From positions 248,001 to 312,000 of the forward strand of contig NZ_JAHTLF010000025.1 of NCBI RefSeq assembly GCF_024614185.1: DNA of 64,000 nt, in the 5' to 3' direction. The position numbers and the translations under genes were made by a program. Within the stretch, counting starts at the first letter, position 1, and the number at the start of each line of letters is the position of its first letter. This DNA comes from Nocardioides carbamazepini. Its GTDB lineage: Bacteria; Actinomycetota; Actinomycetes; Propionibacteriales; Nocardioidaceae. This document shows, one piece after another, positions 61,025-64,000 of the stretch. The notes beneath the pieces were generated by a model. The model worked only from the letters and a program-made list of their open reading frames with translations. It did no database searches and was not told the origin of the DNA.

Positions 61025-62221
61025 TCAGAGCCGCTCGAGGATGGTGGCGTTGGCCATGCCGCCGGCCTCGCACATGAGCTGGAGGCCGAGGCGCTGGTCG
61101 TTGTCCTCCAACGCGTGCAGCAGGGTGGTCATCAGCCGCGCTCCGGACGCGCCGAGGGCGTGACCCAGCGCGATCGCACCGCCGCGGGGGTTGACCCGCG
61201 CGGGATCGACGTCGAACTCGGCCTGCCAGGCGAGGGGGACCGAGGCGAAGGCCTCGTTGAGCTCGATGTGGTCGAGGTCGCCGACCGAGAGTCCGGCCCG
61301 CTCCAGCACCCGATGCGTGGCGGGGATGGGGCCGGTCAGCATGAGCAGCGGGTCGTCGCCGACCACCGCCATGCTGTGGATCCGCGCTCGGGGGGCGAGC
61401 CCGAGCTGCTCGGCGCGCTGGGCGGACATGAGGAGCAGGGCGCTCGCCCCGTCGGTGATCTGCGAGGAGTTGCCGGCGGTGACCGACCAGTCGATCTCGG
61501 GGAAGCGGGCGCCGAGCTCGGCGGTCTCGAAGACCGTCCTCAGCCCGGCCAGCCGCTCGACGGTCGTGCCGCGGCGGATCGTCTCGTCGCGGCCCACGAC
61601 ACCCGCCGGTGTCGTGACCGCGATCACCTCGCGGTCGAACGCCCCCGAGTCCTGCGCCGCCGCTGCCAGCTCGTGGGAGCGCACGGCGTGCTCGTCGAGC
61701 TCGGTGCGGGAGAGCTTCCAGCGAGCGGCCACCAGCTCGGCGGCGACCCCCTGGGACACCAGCCCGGGGGCGAAGCGCTCGGCCACCCGCGCGCCGTACG
61801 GGTCGGCGCCCATCCGGGCCGAGCCCATGACGACCCGGCTCATGGACTCCACGCCGCCGGCGACGATGACATCGGCCTGGCCGGACGCGATGGCCTGCGC
61901 GGCGAAGTGCACGGCCTGCTGGCTCGACCCGCACTTGCGGTCGATGGTGGTCGCCGGGACGTGCGGGGGCAGGCCCGCGCCCAGCCAGGCCATCCGGCCG
62001 GGAGTGGCGGACTGCTCGCCGACCTGGGACACGCAGCCGACGATCACGTCGTCCACGGTCGCCGGGTCGAGGGCGGGGGAGCGGTCGAGCAGGGTCTCGA
62101 TCGTCTGGGAGAGGAGGTCGACGGGGTGGAGGCCGGCGAGCGCACCGTCGGGCTTGCCCCGACCGCTGGGCGTGCGTACGGCATCGACGACGACGACGTC
62201 GGAGAGGTAGCGTCCAGTCAC
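61025..62221 (-). CDS. Thiolase (acetyl-CoA C-acyltransferase)
   Basis: A 398-residue thiolase with all catalytic residues: Cys in DRKCGSSQQAVHFAAQ, His in GGAIALGHALGASGA, and Cys in LMCEAGGMANA. Releases acetyl- or propionyl-CoA from a beta-ketoacyl-CoA. GTG start at 62221, immediately next to a regulon element; no clear Shine-Dalgarno. Divergent from the acyl-CoA dehydrogenase at 62322. Confidence 0.92.
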   Translation of the reverse strand: MTGRYLSDVVVVDAVRTPSGRGKPDGALAGLHPVDLLSQTIETLLDRSPALDPATVDDVIVGCVSQVGEQSATPGRMAWLGAGLPPHVPATTIDRKCGSSQQAVHFAAQAIASGQADVIVAGGVESMSRVVMGSARMGADPYGARVAERFAPGLVSQGVAAELVAARWKLSRTELDEHAVRSHELAAAAQDSGAFDREVIAVTTPAGVVGRDETIRRGTTVERLAGLRTVFETAELGARFPEIDWSVTAGNSSQITDGASALLLMSAQRAEQLGLAPRARIHSMAVVGDDPLLMLTGPIPATHRVLERAGLSVGDLDHIELNEAFASVPLAWQAEFDVDPARVNPRGGAIALGHALGASGARLMTTLLHALEDNDQRLGLQLMCEAGGMANATILERL

Positions 62222-62222
62222 C

Positions 62223-62241
62223 CCTAATGCTTATCATGATA
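62223..62241 (-). promoter_or_regulatory. 19-bp AT-rich regulon element, thiolase side (site H1)
   Basis: Minus strand TATCATGATAAGCATTAGG, 14/19 identical to site D; it contains the perfect palindrome TATCATGATA. Confidence 0.65.
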
Positions 62242-62262
62242 TTCATCAAGTGTCACGAGGCC

Positions 62263-62293
62263 TTGACATCCGCCTGGGTGGCGAATCTAGGAT
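62263..62293 (+). promoter_or_regulatory. Putative promoter of the acyl-CoA dehydrogenase operon
   Basis: TTGACA (62263-62268) and TAGGAT (62288-62293) with a 19-bp spacer; the -10 lies inside the second regulon element of this region. Confidence 0.45.
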
Positions 62294-62300
62294 AATGATT
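62282..62300 (-). promoter_or_regulatory. 19-bp AT-rich regulon element, acyl-CoA dehydrogenase side (site H2)
   Basis: Minus strand AATCATTATCCTAGATTCG, 15/19 identical to site B and 14/19 to site E. It covers the putative -10. Confidence 0.7.
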
Positions 62301-62321
62301 ACAACCGTGAAGGAGGATGTC

Positions 62322-63476
62322 GTGCCGAACGACGAGTACGCGGAGGTCCGGCGGCTCGCCGCTCAGGTCGCCCGCGACGTGTACGGGCCGGTGGCCGAGG
62401 AGATGGACGTCAACCGCACGCCCGTGTCCCGCGAGCAGCGCATGCAGCTGGGCGAGCTCGGGTTCCTCGGCATCGCCCACCCCGAGGAGTACGGCGGCTC
62501 CGGTGCCCCGCTCGCCCAGGCGCTGGTGGTGGTGGAGGAGTTCGCCAAGGTGTGCCGTCCGGCGGCCTTCCAGATCTTCGAGGCCAACACCGGCCCCGCC
62601 CAGGTGGTCAACCACCTCGGCACCGAGGAGCAGAAGCGGCGGTGGCTCCCGGCGATCATCTCCGGCGAGCGGACCATGGCCGTCGGCATCTCGGAGCCCG
62701 ACGCCGGCTCGGCGGCCACGGACATGCGCACGACCGCCAAGGTCACCAACGGCACCGTCGTGGTCAACGGCAACAAGCGCTGGATCTCCAACGGCGGCGA
62801 GGCCGACCAGTACGTCGTGTACTGCCGCCTCTCCGACGCACCCGGGGCCAAGGGCATCGGCGCGGTCGTCGTCGACAAGGGGGCACCCGGCTTCTCGTTC
62901 GGGGCCAGTGAGCGCCTGATGGGCTTCCGCGGCATTCCCTCGGCCGACCTCTACTTCGACAACGTCGAGGTGCCCGAGTCGAACATCATCGTTCCCGCGG
63001 GCGGCTTCGGCAGGCTCTTCGGCGTCTTCTCCATCGAGCGGATGGGCAACACCACCATGAGCCTGGCGATCGGGCAGGCCGCGCTCGACCGGACGCTCAA
63101 GTACGTCGAGGAGCGCGAGCAGTTCGGCAAGCCGCTCATCGAGTTCCAGAGCATCCAGGTGATGGTCGCCGACATGGTGCTGCAGGTGGAGGCCGCGCGC
63201 CTCCTGCGCGACCAGGCGGCCGCGTCGGTGGACGCGCGGGGGATGCCCGACGCGCTCAAGGTGTCGCTCGCCAAGTGCACGGCCAACGAGATGGCCAAGC
63301 GGGTCACCGACCTCGCCATGCAGATCCACGGCGGCAACGGCTACACCGAGGAGTACGGCATCGAGCGGCTCCACCGCGACGCCCACGGCTGGGCGATCGC
63401 CGGTGGCACGCCCACCATGCAGCGCATCCGGATCGTCTCCGAGGTGCTCGGCCGCAAGTTCGACCAGCGCCGCTGA
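62322..63476 (+). CDS. Acyl-CoA dehydrogenase
   Basis: A 384-residue FAD enzyme: HPEEYGGSGAPLAQA, VGISEPDAGSAATDM, RWISNGGEADQYV, and IHGGNGYTEEYGIERLHRDA. The YEGT-type Glu is missing (IAGGTPTMQRI), and FSIERMGNTTM carries the alternative helix-G Glu. The GTG at 62322 is chosen because AGGAGG (62311-62316) lies 5 bases before it; the ATG at 62295 would fall inside the operator. Followed closely by another dehydrogenase. Confidence 0.9.
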   Translation: MPNDEYAEVRRLAAQVARDVYGPVAEEMDVNRTPVSREQRMQLGELGFLGIAHPEEYGGSGAPLAQALVVVEEFAKVCRPAAFQIFEANTGPAQVVNHLGTEEQKRRWLPAIISGERTMAVGISEPDAGSAATDMRTTAKVTNGTVVVNGNKRWISNGGEADQYVVYCRLSDAPGAKGIGAVVVDKGAPGFSFGASERLMGFRGIPSADLYFDNVEVPESNIIVPAGGFGRLFGVFSIERMGNTTMSLAIGQAALDRTLKYVEEREQFGKPLIEFQSIQVMVADMVLQVEAARLLRDQAAASVDARGMPDALKVSLAKCTANEMAKRVTDLAMQIHGGNGYTEEYGIERLHRDAHGWAIAGGTPTMQRIRIVSEVLGRKFDQRR

Positions 63477-63528
63477 TGATCACCGGCCGACCCGTGACTG
63501 CCGCGGACGCGGCAGGGAGGATGGACCC

Positions 63529-64000
63529 ATGTTCGACCTGACCCCGGAGCACCGGGAGATCCAGGCCGCGGCACGCGCGCTGGCTGCCGCCGTCGAGCCG
63601 TTCGCCGACGAGGCGGACGAGTACGTCGAGGTGCACCCGAAGGTGCGCGCGCTGCTCGCCGAGAGCGGGCTCGCCCGCCACGTCGTCCCGGCGCAGTACG
63701 GCGGCGTGAGCGAGGTGCTCGACCCGCTCACCATCGCGGTGGTCCGCGAGGCGCTGATGTACTCCTCCGCCCACCTGGACTCGATGTTCGGGATGCAGGG
63801 CGTCGGCAGCTACTCGCTGTCGGTCGGCGGCTCGGACGAGCTCAGGGCGCAGTGGCTGCCGAGGGTCGCCTCGCTCGAGGCCATCGCGGGCCTGGCGCTG
63901 ACCGAGCCCGACGTCGGCTCGGACCTGCGCGCGGTCTCCACCACGATGGTGGTCGACGGTGACGAGCTCGTCGTCAACGGCAGGAAGTCGTTCATCACCA
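63529..64000 (+). CDS. Acyl-CoA dehydrogenase, N-terminal part (runs off the window)
   Basis: About 157 residues are present: MFDLTPEHREIQAAARALAA start, VPAQYGGVSEVLDPL, and GLALTEPDVGSDLRAVST, the flavin-side block of this family. GGGAGG lies 8 bases before the ATG. It is the second acyl-CoA dehydrogenase of the divergent operon; the two may form a heteromer. The catalytic region is beyond the window. Confidence 0.85.
   Translation, partial: MFDLTPEHREIQAAARALAAAVEPFADEADEYVEVHPKVRALLAESGLARHVVPAQYGGVSEVLDPLTIAVVREALMYSSAHLDSMFGMQGVGSYSLSVGGSDELRAQWLPRVASLEAIAGLALTEPDVGSDLRAVSTTMVVDGDELVVNGRKSFIT

Noticed and set aside
62295..62321. ATG at 62295 as the start of the acyl-CoA dehydrogenase
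   Set aside because: It lies inside the operator and putative -10, whereas AGGAGG at 62311-62316 directly serves the GTG at 62322.

Overview
The window is about 72% G+C with dense, overlapping gene starts, and it carries an hbhA-like gene beside an XRE regulator and a DUF2516 protein, a gpgS-folP2 pair, and many FadE, CoA-transferase and MaoC genes. This points to an actinobacterium, most likely a nocardioform such as Nocardioides. That assignment is inference from gene content, not from a marker gene.

Positions 1-13,000 look like ordinary core genome: the tail of a UDP-glucose dehydrogenase, a TauE-type permease, an unusual sulfurylase-like/APS-kinase/phosphatase fusion, the XRE-HBHA-DUF2516 block (same order as Rv0474-Rv0476 of M. 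tuberculosis), galE, a toxin-antitoxin-like pair, an amidase lipoprotein, a release-factor-like protein, gpgS-folP2, and rhomboid and VanZ membrane proteins. Many of these genes have a TAnnnT -10 hexamer 6-7 bases before the start codon and no Shine-Dalgarno, as expected for leaderless mRNAs.

Positions 13,000-64,000 form a large catabolic island. It holds KorAB, four acyl-CoA dehydrogenases (one a two-domain fusion), five SDRs, three crotonases, four MDR/zinc dehydrogenases, two acyl-CoA-forming ligases, two type III CoA-transferases, three MaoC-type proteins, a thiolase, a catalytically altered Ltp2-like thiolase with a DUF35 partner, and a CitE-like lyase. It also holds a P450 with its [3Fe-4S] ferredoxin and a likely reductase, an old-yellow-enzyme-type flavoprotein, a TRAP transporter (DctPQM) plus a second, orphan DctP, and a cytoplasmic arylsulfatase directly followed by its formylglycine-generating enzyme.

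A coherent but unproven reading is this. A sulfated, probably alicyclic or branched carboxylate enters through the TRAP carrier and is desulfated in the cytosol. It is then hydroxylated by the P450, oxidised to an acid, activated with CoA, and shortened by beta-oxidation, retro-aldol and hydrolytic ring-opening steps. Ferredoxin-linked KorAB would handle the 2-oxoacids.

The strongest new signal is a shared 19-bp AT-rich element (close to TTTCATTATCAGCAATAGG) found eight times in seven promoter regions between 15.3 and 62.3 kb and not seen elsewhere in the window. It marks the island as one regulon. The island is also interrupted by an AbiEi-like gene bracketed by two copies of a 74-bp palindromic repeat (third copy at 45.5 kb), and by a DUF222/HNH gene flanked by other short repeats. 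No tRNA, rRNA, CRISPR array or complete insertion sequence was seen.
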